From an uncultured Methylocystaceae bacterium (GTDB taxonomy: Bacteria; Pseudomonadota; Alphaproteobacteria; Rhizobiales; Beijerinckiaceae), in assembly GCA_937870755.1 (NCBI GenBank), contig CALMZV010000166.1, positions 1 through 64,000 on the forward strand: DNA of 64,000 bases. The letters are read 5' to 3'. Under the pieces are notes generated by a model. The model saw only the letters and a program-made list of their open reading frames with translations, had not been told where the DNA came from and searched no databases. The first letter of the stretch is position 1; every line of letters begins with the position of its first letter. Both the position numbers and the translations under genes were made by a program. Positions 36,217 to 43,971 of the stretch are shown piece by piece.

Positions 36217-37188
36217 GTGAAAGCCTTTTCCGATCTGACCGAGCGCGAAATTCTCGCCATCGCCATCGCAGGCGAGGAGGAGGACGGGCGCATCTACATG
36301 TCGTTCGCGGAAAAACTGAAGGAGCGCTACCCGGCTTCCGCCAAAGTGTTTGAGGACATGGCGGAGGAGGAGAACGGCCACCGCGCGATGCTGCTGGAAA
36401 CCTATCGCCAGCGTTTCGGCGAGCATCTGCCGCCGATCCGGCGCGAGGACGTGAAAGGTTTCCTCAAGCGCCGCCCGGTCTGGCTGACGCAGAACCTGTC
36501 GCTCGAGACCATGCGCAAGGAGGCCGAGAACATGGAGTTCCAGGCCGCGCGCTTCTATGCGGCCGCCGCCGAGCGCGCGACCGACGTCGGCGTGCGCAAG
36601 CTGCTCGGCGATCTCGCGATGATCGAGAAGGGCCACGAGCAGCGCGCCGGCGAACTGACCGAGCGCCACCTGACGGAGACGATGCGCGGCGAGGAAGAAG
36701 AAACGCGCCACCGCATGTTCGTGCTGCAATACATCCAGCCGGGCCTCGCCGGCCTGATGGACGGGTCGGTCTCCACCCTGGCGCCGCTGTTCGCCGCCGC
36801 CTTCGCCACGCATTCCAACTGGGAGACGTTTCTCGTCGGCATGGCCGCCTCCATCGGCGCCGGCATTTCGATGGGGTTCGCGGAGGCGCTGTCGGACGAT
36901 GGCTCGCTCACCGGGCGCGGCTCGCCATGGCTGCGCGGCGGCATCTGCGGCCTGATGACGACGCTCGGCGGCGTCGGCCACACGCTGCCCTATCTTGTGC
37001 CGCAATCCTGGCCGAACGCATTCTGGGTGGCGACGGGCATCGCCGGCGCCATCGTCTTCGTCGAACTGTGGATCATCGCATGGGTGCGGGCGCGCTATAT
37101 GGACACGCCCTTCCTTCAGGCGGTGTTCCAGATCGTGCTGGGCGGCGCCATCGTGCTCGCCGCCGGCGTTCTCATCGGCGGCGCGTGA
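36217..37188 (+). CDS. mbfA: membrane-bound ferritin-like iron exporter (MbfA type, erythrin-VIT1)
   Basis: A 323-residue fusion of a cytoplasmic ferritin-like di-iron domain (1-165) with a C-terminal VIT1-like membrane domain (about 170-323, four hydrophobic segments). Carboxylate/His iron ligands are seen in IAGEEEDGRIYMSFAEKL, MAEEENGHRAML, EAENMEFQAARFY and IEKGHEQRA. MbfA in Bradyrhizobium and Agrobacterium exports iron and protects against H2O2. The start chosen is GTG (MKAFSDLTEREIL) because family members begin there; the frame is open to a TTG at 36163. Irr often controls such genes, and an imperfect TTTAGA ... GAACGTTC stretch lies just upstream (36131-36156), but a proper ICE box is not clear. 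Confidence 0.88.
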   Translation: MKAFSDLTEREILAIAIAGEEEDGRIYMSFAEKLKERYPASAKVFEDMAEEENGHRAMLLETYRQRFGEHLPPIRREDVKGFLKRRPVWLTQNLSLETMRKEAENMEFQAARFYAAAAERATDVGVRKLLGDLAMIEKGHEQRAGELTERHLTETMRGEEEETRHRMFVLQYIQPGLAGLMDGSVSTLAPLFAAAFATHSNWETFLVGMAASIGAGISMGFAEALSDDGSLTGRGSPWLRGGICGLMTTLGGVGHTLPYLVPQSWPNAFWVATGIAGAIVFVELWIIAWVRARYMDTPFLQAVFQIVLGGAIVLAAGVLIGGA

Positions 37189-37192
37189 TCTC

Positions 37193-38086
37193 TTGGCCTT
37201 TGTTCTGGCTCATCTGTCCGATCCGCATCTCGGCCCCCTGCCGCGCCCGCGCCCGCGCGAACTGGTCGGAAAGCGGTTTACCGGCTGGCTGAACTGGCGG
37301 CGCGGGCGCTCCGCCATCCACGACATGGACGCGCTCGCCGCCCTCGTCGACGACATGAAGATGCAGAACCCCGATCACATCGCGGTGACGGGCGATGTCG
37401 CCAACCTCGGGCTGCCGGCGGAATTTCCGCTCGCCCAATCCTTCCTTGCCGATCTCGGCCCGGCCGAACGCGTGAGTTTCACGCCCGGCAATCACGACGC
37501 CTACGTGCGCTCCTCGCTGCCGGCGCTCGCCGACGCCTTCGGCCTGTGGACGAGCGACGACGACGAGGCGAAGGAGGCCGTCTATCCCTACATGCGCGTG
37601 CGCGACGAAGTGGCGATCATCGGCCTGTCGTCCGGCGTGCCGACGGCGCCGTTCCTGGCCTCGGGCAAGCTCGGGCCCGACCAGCGCGCCGCCACGGGCC
37701 GTCTGCTCGACGAGGCCGGCGCGCGCGGCCTGTGCCGCATCGTCCTCATTCATCATCCGCCCCATCGCGCCGGCGGCTCGTCGGCGCGCGGACTGATGGA
37801 TGCGCGCGCCTTCGAGACGATGATCGCGCGTCACGGCGCCGAACTGATCGTGCACGGACACAACCATCGCCTGAGCGTGGCGCATGTGCGCGGACCCGAT
37901 CGCAAGCCGGTGCCGGTGGTGGGCGTGGCCTCCGCATCCGCTTCCGGCGGCACGCGCACCCACCGCGCCGGCTACAATCTGTTTCGCATCGCGCGCGAGA
38001 ACGGTCGTTTCGTCATCGAGGGCCGCGCGCGCGGCCTGACCGTCGACCGACGCACCTTCGGCGATCTCGGGCCGATCCCGCTCTAG
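37193..38086 (+). CDS. calcineurin-like metallophosphoesterase
   Basis: A 297-residue dimetal phosphoesterase. The motif series is complete: AHLSDPHLG, AVTGDVAN, PGNHDAY, LIHHPPHR and VHGHNH. It begins with a TTG (MAFVLAHLSDPH) 4 nt after the mbfA stop; no ATG or GTG is suitably placed nearer the domain, and the start of the fold allows nothing shorter. Close spacing implies an operon with mbfA. Family substrates range from cyclic nucleotides to UDP-diacylglucosamine and phosphodiesters; the substrate here is unknown. Confidence 0.88.
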   Translation: MAFVLAHLSDPHLGPLPRPRPRELVGKRFTGWLNWRRGRSAIHDMDALAALVDDMKMQNPDHIAVTGDVANLGLPAEFPLAQSFLADLGPAERVSFTPGNHDAYVRSSLPALADAFGLWTSDDDEAKEAVYPYMRVRDEVAIIGLSSGVPTAPFLASGKLGPDQRAATGRLLDEAGARGLCRIVLIHHPPHRAGGSSARGLMDARAFETMIARHGAELIVHGHNHRLSVAHVRGPDRKPVPVVGVASASASGGTRTHRAGYNLFRIARENGRFVIEGRARGLTVDRRTFGDLGPIPL

Positions 38087-38166
38087 GATCGGCGCCCGTC
38101 TTGTCGGAGACGGAACCGGTCGCCGACATCCATCCCGGGCGTTTTCGAGCGACGTTCGCGCGAGGT

Positions 38167-39012
38167 CTAAAGTCCGTAGTGGCGCACGAGCCAGGCGACT
38201 GCGAGCACCGCGCCGCCGAGCACGGCGAGCGCGCCCAGCATCTCCATGAGAACGCGCATCGCCCGCCATGCGATGCGCAAGCCGCGCGGCCGCGCGGGCT
38301 GCGCCGCGGCCTGCCGCGTGGTCTCGCCGACGCGCCGCGCGCGCGCGGCCACTTCGGCGTCGCGCGTGCGCGAGTCCACGATCGCATAGGTGAACGCGTC
38401 GGCGCGCGGCAATCGCGCCTGCTCCGGTTCGGCCGCAGGCGCAGGACCGGGCGCCGACAGCGCGGGCGCCTCCACGCGCGCGACGCTCCCGATCTCATGA
38501 GACGCAGGCGCGTAGATGTCGCCCGCGAGCATGCGCTCGCGCTCCACCAGCCGCCGCGCGACGTAATCGGCGACCGCGCGGGTCATGTCATCCATGCGCG
38601 CGCTAGCCGCCAGCCGCGCGCGACCGCGCCGCGTATCCTGCAACAGCGTGTAGGTCTTGCCGTCGCGCGCCATCTCCACGAACGCGATCATGTCGAGAAA
38701 CAGGCGCGGCTTGGCGCCGTGCGAGAGGGCGAAGTCGAACGCATCGCAATCGTCCGGCAATTCGTCGAAAATCGGCGCGAGCCGGTCGCGCAGCAACTCG
38801 AGGCGCGCGGCCTCCGCGTCCCTCACCTCGCAGAGCGCTTCGGCGCGCTCGGCGTTTTCGACGCGCGCGCGGCGCAGCGCCTCGTGCAGCGGCCCGGATG
38901 CGCGCGACGACGACGAACCAGCCCCGGCCTCGTCCTGCGCGGCCGGCCGTTCGCGGGGATCAGGTTCGCCGATGGGTTCCACGTGCATCCACCCGGGTCG
39001 CAGGCGCAACAT
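38167..39012 (-). CDS. hypothetical tail-anchored membrane protein
   Basis: A 281-residue protein of unrecognised family. The central region (about 75-165) looks globular: DAFDFALSHGAKPRLFLDMIAFVEMARDGKTYTLLQDTRRG, then MTRAVADYVARRLVERERML. A Pro/Ala-rich linker follows, then a single C-terminal hydrophobic helix (MEMLGALAVLGGAVLAVAWLVRH), so the bulk probably faces the cytoplasm. Similar proteins appear conserved in rhizobia. It converges on the metallophosphoesterase gene, and the Tim44-like gene ends 69 bp upstream on the same strand. Confidence 0.75.
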   Translation of the reverse strand: MLRLRPGWMHVEPIGEPDPRERPAAQDEAGAGSSSSRASGPLHEALRRARVENAERAEALCEVRDAEAARLELLRDRLAPIFDELPDDCDAFDFALSHGAKPRLFLDMIAFVEMARDGKTYTLLQDTRRGRARLAASARMDDMTRAVADYVARRLVERERMLAGDIYAPASHEIGSVARVEAPALSAPGPAPAAEPEQARLPRADAFTYAIVDSRTRDAEVAARARRVGETTRQAAAQPARPRGLRIAWRAMRVLMEMLGALAVLGGAVLAVAWLVRHYGL

Positions 39013-39023
39013 AATGCCGCCGG

Positions 39024-39061
39024 CCGAAAAAAGAAGCGGCCCCGGTCTCGACCGGAGCCGC
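39024..39061 (-). terminator. intrinsic terminator of the Tim44-like gene
   Basis: On the minus strand a GCGGC-CCGGTC/GACCGG-GCCGC type stem (39036-39061, with one internal mismatch) is followed by TTCTTTTTT. It lies 20 nt after the Tim44-like gene stop. Confidence 0.8.
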
Positions 39062-39081
39062 CGCGTTCGGCGCGGATCGGT

Positions 39082-40047
39082 TCAGCGCGCCTGTTGGATC
39101 GCCGACAGCGCCCACCCGTCCGGGCTCGCGCCGGTCGCGCGGCGGAAGGTCCAGAATTCGACGACCTCCTCCGGCGCCGCCGTCGAGCCGGAGACCACGC
39201 GACCGGTGGTGCGATCGACCATGGCGTCCCTCAGCGCATACCGCATGGCGACGGTGGCGTATTCGGCGCCTGGCTCGCGCCAGGCTTCCGAGAGATCGCC
39301 GCGCACGAGCTTCACGTCCGAGATTTTGTTGATGAAGCCCTTCTCGCGGTTGTCGGCCAGTTCGCCCTCGAAATAGCTGGCCATTTCCGGGGTCGAGAAC
39401 CGGCGCAGCGTGCCGATGTCCTCCGCGCCGTAGGCGGTCTGGATCTGGCCGAGCCGCTTCTCGAACGTGTTGTAGTCATCGCCCGCGATCTCGAGCTTGG
39501 CGCTGACCGGTTCGGCCGCGCCGCCGGTCGCCGGCCCGGCCGCCTCGCGATAGGCCGCGCCCTGCAGCGGGTCGCGCGGGGGTGCGCCCGCGCGGGACCC
39601 GGCGGCCGCCGGCTGGGCCTGGCGATTGCGGAAGAAGTTGATCGCAAAGCGGGCCAGCAGGAACAGCAGGCCGATCTGCAGCGCCAGCCCCAGGAACGAC
39701 ATCAGGCCGCCCATGCCGCCCATGAACCCGTTGCCGAACAGCAGGCCGAACAGACCCGCCCCGACAAGGCCGCCGAGCAGCCCGCGCCCGAACGCGCCCG
39801 AAAAGAACCCGCCCTGACGGCCGGCGTTCTGCGCGAGACCCGACTGCGGACCGGCCTGCGGCGCGACGGAGCGCTCCATCGGCGCGGCCGAACGCGGGGC
39901 GACCTGCGTCGGCGCGGGCGCGGAATAGGTGCGCGAGCCGCGACTGCCGGACGAGCCGCCGCCGCCCGGCCGCGCGAGCGCATCGCCGGCTGCCATCGCC
40001 AGCGTCGCCGCAAGCGCGGTGAATACGAATGTCTTGCGTAGGGACAT
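39082..40047 (-). CDS. Tim44-like domain protein
   Basis: A 321-residue protein. A signal peptide or anchor (1-25, ending GDALARPGGGG) is followed by a Gly/Ser/Pro-rich segment and a Gly-rich double hydrophobic region (FGRGLLGGLVGAGLFGLLFGNGFMGGMGGLMSFLGLALQIGLLFLLARF, about 85-140). The Tim44-like/TIM44_C domain occupies 175-321 (YNTFEKRLGQIQTAYGAEDI, ATVAMRYALRDAMVDRTTG, EEVVEFWTFRR). Bacterial members are membrane proteins of unclear role; some influence membrane or respiratory protein biogenesis. A GGGAGAAGG site supports the ATG. It is monocistronic with its own terminator. Confidence 0.88.
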   Translation of the reverse strand: MSLRKTFVFTALAATLAMAAGDALARPGGGGSSGSRGSRTYSAPAPTQVAPRSAAPMERSVAPQAGPQSGLAQNAGRQGGFFSGAFGRGLLGGLVGAGLFGLLFGNGFMGGMGGLMSFLGLALQIGLLFLLARFAINFFRNRQAQPAAAGSRAGAPPRDPLQGAAYREAAGPATGGAAEPVSAKLEIAGDDYNTFEKRLGQIQTAYGAEDIGTLRRFSTPEMASYFEGELADNREKGFINKISDVKLVRGDLSEAWREPGAEYATVAMRYALRDAMVDRTTGRVVSGSTAAPEEVVEFWTFRRATGASPDGWALSAIQQAR

Positions 40048-40294
40048 GCCCTTCTCCCCGAAAAGCGCCGCTCCCCGTTTGCAGGGACTGGTTAGGAGTC
40101 TCCTGCGGCCGGCCGTCGGCGCGGTCCAGTATATGGGGGAGTCGATGCGGCCATGACAAGCGGACGCTGGCCGGGCGCGTCCGATTTCGTTAAAGCGGCG
40201 CGAACGAAGCCGCGCCACGGCGCCGAAATGCGTGGCCTCCGGCGGGCATTGGCCCCGGCTCGCAAAACGGCGCGCGGAAGATTAGATTGAAACG

Positions 40295-40972
40295 ATGTCG
40301 AAACAGGACAATGGCTGCGGTCCGCGGCGCGGCTACCATCACGGCCGGCTGAAGGACGCGCTGATCGAGGCCGCGCGCCATCTGGTGACCGAGCGCGGCC
40401 CGGCCGGCTTCACGTTGTCGGAAGCCGCCAAACGCGTGGGCGTGACGGCCGGCGCGCCCTACCGCCATTTCACCGACCGCGCCGACCTGATGAGCGAACT
40501 GGCGCGCCGGGGTTTCGAACAGTTCAGCCAGCGCCTGGAGCGGGCCTGGGACGAGGGAAAGCCGGACGCCATCGCCGCTTTCCGGCGGATGGGCGGCGCC
40601 TATCTCGCCTTCGCGCGCGAGGAGCCGGGCCTCTACAGCGCGATGTTCGGCAATGTGGCGACGCTGTCGACGCCCGATTCGGGGGCGGCCGCCGACCGCG
40701 CGCTGGCCGCCATCCGCAACGCCGCCGCCGCCATTCTGCGCCAGCACGGCGCGAGCGACGCCGGGGCGCGCGATCTGGCCTTCCAGATCTGGGCCTATTC
40801 GCACGGCGTCGCCATGCTGGCGGTCTCGGGCCATCTCAACCCGGCGCACGACGCCGATCCCACCCGCATTCTGGAGGAAGGCGCGCGCAATCTCGTCGAG
40901 ATGAGCATTCGCCGGGCGCTGGCGGGCGCGCCCGCGCCGCCGCCCTCTCCGTGGGGCCGGCCGGCGACCTGA
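40295..40972 (+). CDS. TetR/AcrR family transcriptional regulator
   Basis: A 225-residue repressor-type protein. The N-terminal TetR helix-turn-helix is clear (YHHGRLKDALIEAARHLVTERGPAGFTLSEAAKRVGVTAGAPYRHFTDRADLMSELA), followed by a WHG-type C-terminal ligand domain (GGAYLAFAREEPGLYSAMFG). The ligand is unknown. It converges with a small membrane protein gene 12 nt away. No efflux or catabolic operon is divergent from it, so the target is not suggested by context. Confidence 0.92.
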   Translation: MSKQDNGCGPRRGYHHGRLKDALIEAARHLVTERGPAGFTLSEAAKRVGVTAGAPYRHFTDRADLMSELARRGFEQFSQRLERAWDEGKPDAIAAFRRMGGAYLAFAREEPGLYSAMFGNVATLSTPDSGAAADRALAAIRNAAAAILRQHGASDAGARDLAFQIWAYSHGVAMLAVSGHLNPAHDADPTRILEEGARNLVEMSIRRALAGAPAPPPSPWGRPAT

Positions 40973-40984
40973 TCTGGCGCGCCC

Positions 40985-41398
40985 CTAGAGATCGGGAGAG
41001 GGACGGGCGCGCGCATCGCGGTTGGCGAAGGCGAGACCGGCGTAGAACGCCAGCGCGCCGACGATGAGATGCGGCAGGCTCGCCAGACCGCGGTCGGGCC
41101 ACACGAGCGGAACGACCTTGCCGTTCAGCGCGGCGAAATCGAGATAGAACACGCCGCGCGTCAGCCCCATGAAGGCGTCGACCAGCAGCAGCAGTCCCAC
41201 GCCCACCAGATAGACGTTGGAAATGCGCCGGCCCGCGAAATAGGCGACGACCCCGACGGCCGCCGCCGCGAGTTCCGCGGAGCCTTTGGTGGGATTTGCG
41301 TGAAACGGGCCGAGCGCTGCGCCGACCGCGACCGCGATCGCGCCCCACACGCCGAGCGCGAGCGCGACGATCAGCGCGACATTGCGGGACTCGTTCAT
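40985..41398 (-). CDS. small four-TM membrane protein (DUF4383-like)
   Basis: A 137-residue hydrophobic protein with four predicted helices (about 8-30, 43-58, 62-82 and 105-125). The pattern FHANPTKGSAELAAAAVGVVAYFAGRR ... GLTRGVFYLDFAALN ... LPHLIVGALAFYAGL resembles DUF4383 proteins, a small stress-associated membrane family of unknown function; the match is by eye. AGAAAGGAC upstream supports the ATG. Confidence 0.75.
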   Translation of the reverse strand: MNESRNVALIVALALGVWGAIAVAVGAALGPFHANPTKGSAELAAAAVGVVAYFAGRRISNVYLVGVGLLLLVDAFMGLTRGVFYLDFAALNGKVVPLVWPDRGLASLPHLIVGALAFYAGLAFANRDARARPSPDL

Positions 41399-41488
41399 TC
41401 GATCGTCCTTTCTGAAATTGCGCCGGCGCCTTGCTCTAGATAGACATTCCCCGACGCCGATCAAAGACGGAAAGCTCCGGAGGAAACG

Positions 41489-42286
41489 ATGCAATCTGCG
41501 CCTGTGACGAAAGCGGCCGACCTGTTCGATCTTGCCGGCGAGGTCGCGATGGTCACCGGCGCCTCGTCGGGGCTGGGCTGGAGGTTCGCGCGGGTGCTCG
41601 CCGCCAACGGCGCCAGAACGGTTGTGCTGGCGCGCCGCAAGGAGCGGCTCGACGCGCTCGTCGCCGAAATCGAGCAGGCCGGCGGCGCGGCGCTCGCCGT
41701 GCAGGCCGACGCCACCAGCGACGACGACATGGCGCGCGCCTTCGATGCGGCCGAGGCGAAATTCGGGACCGTCACCATTCTCGTCGCCAACGCCGGCCAT
41801 GCGCGCTCCGGCCGGCTGATCGACCAGCCGGACGAGGACTGGAACTCCACGATCGACCTCAACCTCAACGCGGTTCGCCGCTGCGGCCTGATGGCCGCGC
41901 GCCGCATGCAGAAGGCGGGCGTGGGCGGCGCCATCGTCAACATCGCCTCCATCCTCGCGTTCGGCGTGGGGCGCGGCAACGGCGCCTATTCGGCCGCCAA
42001 GGCGGGCGTCGCCGCGCTGACGAGCGCCATGGGGTTCGAATTCGCGCGCCTGGGCATCCGCGCCAACGCCATCGCGCCCGGCTATTTCGCCACCGAGATG
42101 AACGAGGACTGGCTGAAGGGCGGCGGCGCGGCGATGACGCAGCATATTCCGATGCGCCGCTTTGGGCAGGAAGGCGAACTCGACGGGCCGCTGCTGCTGC
42201 TCGCCGCCCCGCGCGCCGGCGCCTACATCAATGGCGCGACGCTCCTCGTCGACGGCGGCCATACGCCGGTGCTGGCGGGGGTCTAG
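41489..42286 (+). CDS. short-chain dehydrogenase/reductase
   Basis: A classical SDR of 265 residues using NAD(P)H. The cofactor site TGASSGLG and the Arg pair in ARRKERLD suggest NADP(H). NAG is in VANAGHARSG, the catalytic Ser in IASILAF, and Tyr/Lys in YSAAKAG. PGYFATEM follows. A strong GGAGGAAAC site precedes the ATG. The substrate is unknown. It converges with the aldolase gene. Confidence 0.92.
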   Translation: MQSAPVTKAADLFDLAGEVAMVTGASSGLGWRFARVLAANGARTVVLARRKERLDALVAEIEQAGGAALAVQADATSDDDMARAFDAAEAKFGTVTILVANAGHARSGRLIDQPDEDWNSTIDLNLNAVRRCGLMAARRMQKAGVGGAIVNIASILAFGVGRGNGAYSAAKAGVAALTSAMGFEFARLGIRANAIAPGYFATEMNEDWLKGGGAAMTQHIPMRRFGQEGELDGPLLLLAAPRAGAYINGATLLVDGGHTPVLAGV

Positions 42287-42325
42287 CTTTCGCCGGCTTT
42301 CCGGAAAAATGCGTGAAACGGCCTG

Positions 42326-43102
42326 TCAGCCCTTCGCGGCCTTCAGTTCGATCCGCGCGCCGGCCTGCAGCATCAGCCCGTCGGTGGCGACCGCAAGCAG
42401 TCTGAACCCGCGATGGGCGAGGGCGTGCGCGCGCGCGCCCGTCGGGCAGAACACGGCGGCGACCTTGCCTTTGGCCGCCGCGCGCTGCGCCACATGGTCG
42501 AGCGCGGCCTCCACATCGTCGGACGTCGGATTCATGCTGGCCCCGCCCGACAGCGCGATCGAAAGATCGGCCGGCCCGACCAGCACGCCGTCGACGCCCT
42601 CGACATCAAGAATGTCGTCGAGCGCGGCCAGCGCCGCGCGCGTTTCGATCATCGCGAAAGCCATGTGCAGCGCATTGGCGTCCGCCAGATAGGCGGCGGC
42701 GTTGCGGCCGCTGAGCGCGAGCGCGCGATGCGGGCTCCACGAGCGTTCTCCGGCCGGCGGAAATTTCGCATGGGCTGCAAAGCGCCGCGCCTCGTCCACG
42801 CTGTTGATCATCGGGGCGACGACGCCGGCTGCGCCCGCATCGAGCAGCCGCGAGCACAATGCGAAATCGCCGACCGGAATGCGCACCAGCGCCGGCTTGC
42901 CCGCGAGGCCGACCAGGCCCACGCCCAGCACCGTGCTCGTGTAGTCGACCGCCCCGTGCTGCATGTCGATCAGCGTCGCGTCGAAGCCAGCGCGCGCGGT
43001 CGCTTCCGCCACCGCGGGATCGTTGAACCCGCACCATGACATGAACAGGGTCTCGCCGGCGCCCAGTCGTTCGGCCAGCTGTCCCATCGGCGCGTTTGTC
43101 AT
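42326..43102 (-). CDS. HpcH/HpaI family class II aldolase
   Basis: A 258-residue TIM-barrel aldolase acting on 2-keto-3-deoxy or 4-hydroxy-2-oxo acids with a divalent metal. The general-base His is in LIDMQHGAVDY and Arg in LVRIPVGD. The metal ligands Glu and Asp are in FAMIETRAAL and GVLVGPADLSIALSG. The precise substrate is not determined; the neighbouring methyltransferase gives no catabolic clue. Its ATG overlaps the upstream methyltransferase stop by four bases, indicating coupled translation. Confidence 0.9.
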   Translation of the reverse strand: MTNAPMGQLAERLGAGETLFMSWCGFNDPAVAEATARAGFDATLIDMQHGAVDYTSTVLGVGLVGLAGKPALVRIPVGDFALCSRLLDAGAAGVVAPMINSVDEARRFAAHAKFPPAGERSWSPHRALALSGRNAAAYLADANALHMAFAMIETRAALAALDDILDVEGVDGVLVGPADLSIALSGGASMNPTSDDVEAALDHVAQRAAAKGKVAAVFCPTGARAHALAHRGFRLLAVATDGLMLQAGARIELKAAKG

Positions 43103-43860
43103 GTCGCTTCCCCCCGTGTGTGGCTGTCACGCTGAATGACCGGCCGCGCCGGCGCAAGCTCCGGCAGCGGCAGCGCGCGCGGCGCCGCACGCCGCTGCAG
43201 GACCGGCCGGTACAATTGTTTGGTCGCCTCCACCGCCAGAACGCCCGCGCCCGGCAGCGAGAACCGCGCGCCGAACGCCTCGAACGCCGGCGCGAGGCGC
43301 AGGAACAGCCGGCGCGCGAACGGCGGACCGTAGAGCGCCTCGCCCCAGTGGGTCGGCGAGAACCAGGTCGCGCGCATGAGGTCGCGCAATTGCCCGCGCG
43401 AATAGGGCTGGCCGTGACCGAACGGGGTGGTGTCGACGCGCGACCACAGGCCCCCGCGGTTGGGGGCGATGAGGATCATGCTGCCGCCGGGCGTGAGAAT
43501 ACGCCATACCTCCGCCAGAAGTTCGCGCGGCGTCTCGCTCACTTCGAGCGCGTGCACGACGAGCACGCGGTCGATGCAGGAATCGGGCAACGGCAGCATC
43601 GTCGCCTCGACCAGCGCCGCGGCCGTCGGCGCGCCGGTCGGCCAGTTCACCACGCCCTGCTCGGCCGGCATGAAGGCCATCACGCGCACGGCCGCCTCAC
43701 GGAACTGGCCGATGAACGGCGTGGCGTAGCCGACGCCCATCACCGACAGGCCCGCGCAATTGCCCCAGCGCCGCGCGACGAACTGCGACAGATATCTGCG
43801 CGCCGATTGTCCGAGGGCCGAGCCGTAGAACGTGCGCAGGTCCACGATGTCGAGATGCAT
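43099..43860 (-). CDS. class I SAM-dependent methyltransferase
   Basis: A 253-residue Methyltransf_11-type protein. Motif I is atypical (LSVMGVGYATPF in place of DLGCGTG). The post-core is typical: ATMLPLPDSCIDRVLVVHALEV, RELLAEVWRILTPGGSMILIAPN. The 70-residue C-terminal extension includes a Leu/Pro/Arg-rich tail. The start MHLDIVDLRTFY is typical of this rhizobial group. It is first in a two-gene operon with the aldolase and is divergent from the degenerate EAL gene. The acceptor is unknown. Confidence 0.85.
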   Translation of the reverse strand: MHLDIVDLRTFYGSALGQSARRYLSQFVARRWGNCAGLSVMGVGYATPFIGQFREAAVRVMAFMPAEQGVVNWPTGAPTAAALVEATMLPLPDSCIDRVLVVHALEVSETPRELLAEVWRILTPGGSMILIAPNRGGLWSRVDTTPFGHGQPYSRGQLRDLMRATWFSPTHWGEALYGPPFARRLFLRLAPAFEAFGARFSLPGAGVLAVEATKQLYRPVLQRRAAPRALPLPELAPARPVIQRDSHTRGEAT

Positions 43861-43971
43861 GAGCGAAGTTTCGCATGTTTCGCGATGCCCGGCGAGACGC
43901 GGCGCGGCAATCGTAAACGCGCGGTTAACCATCCCCCTTCACCATGAACGCGCATCAGCTGGGGACGAAGC

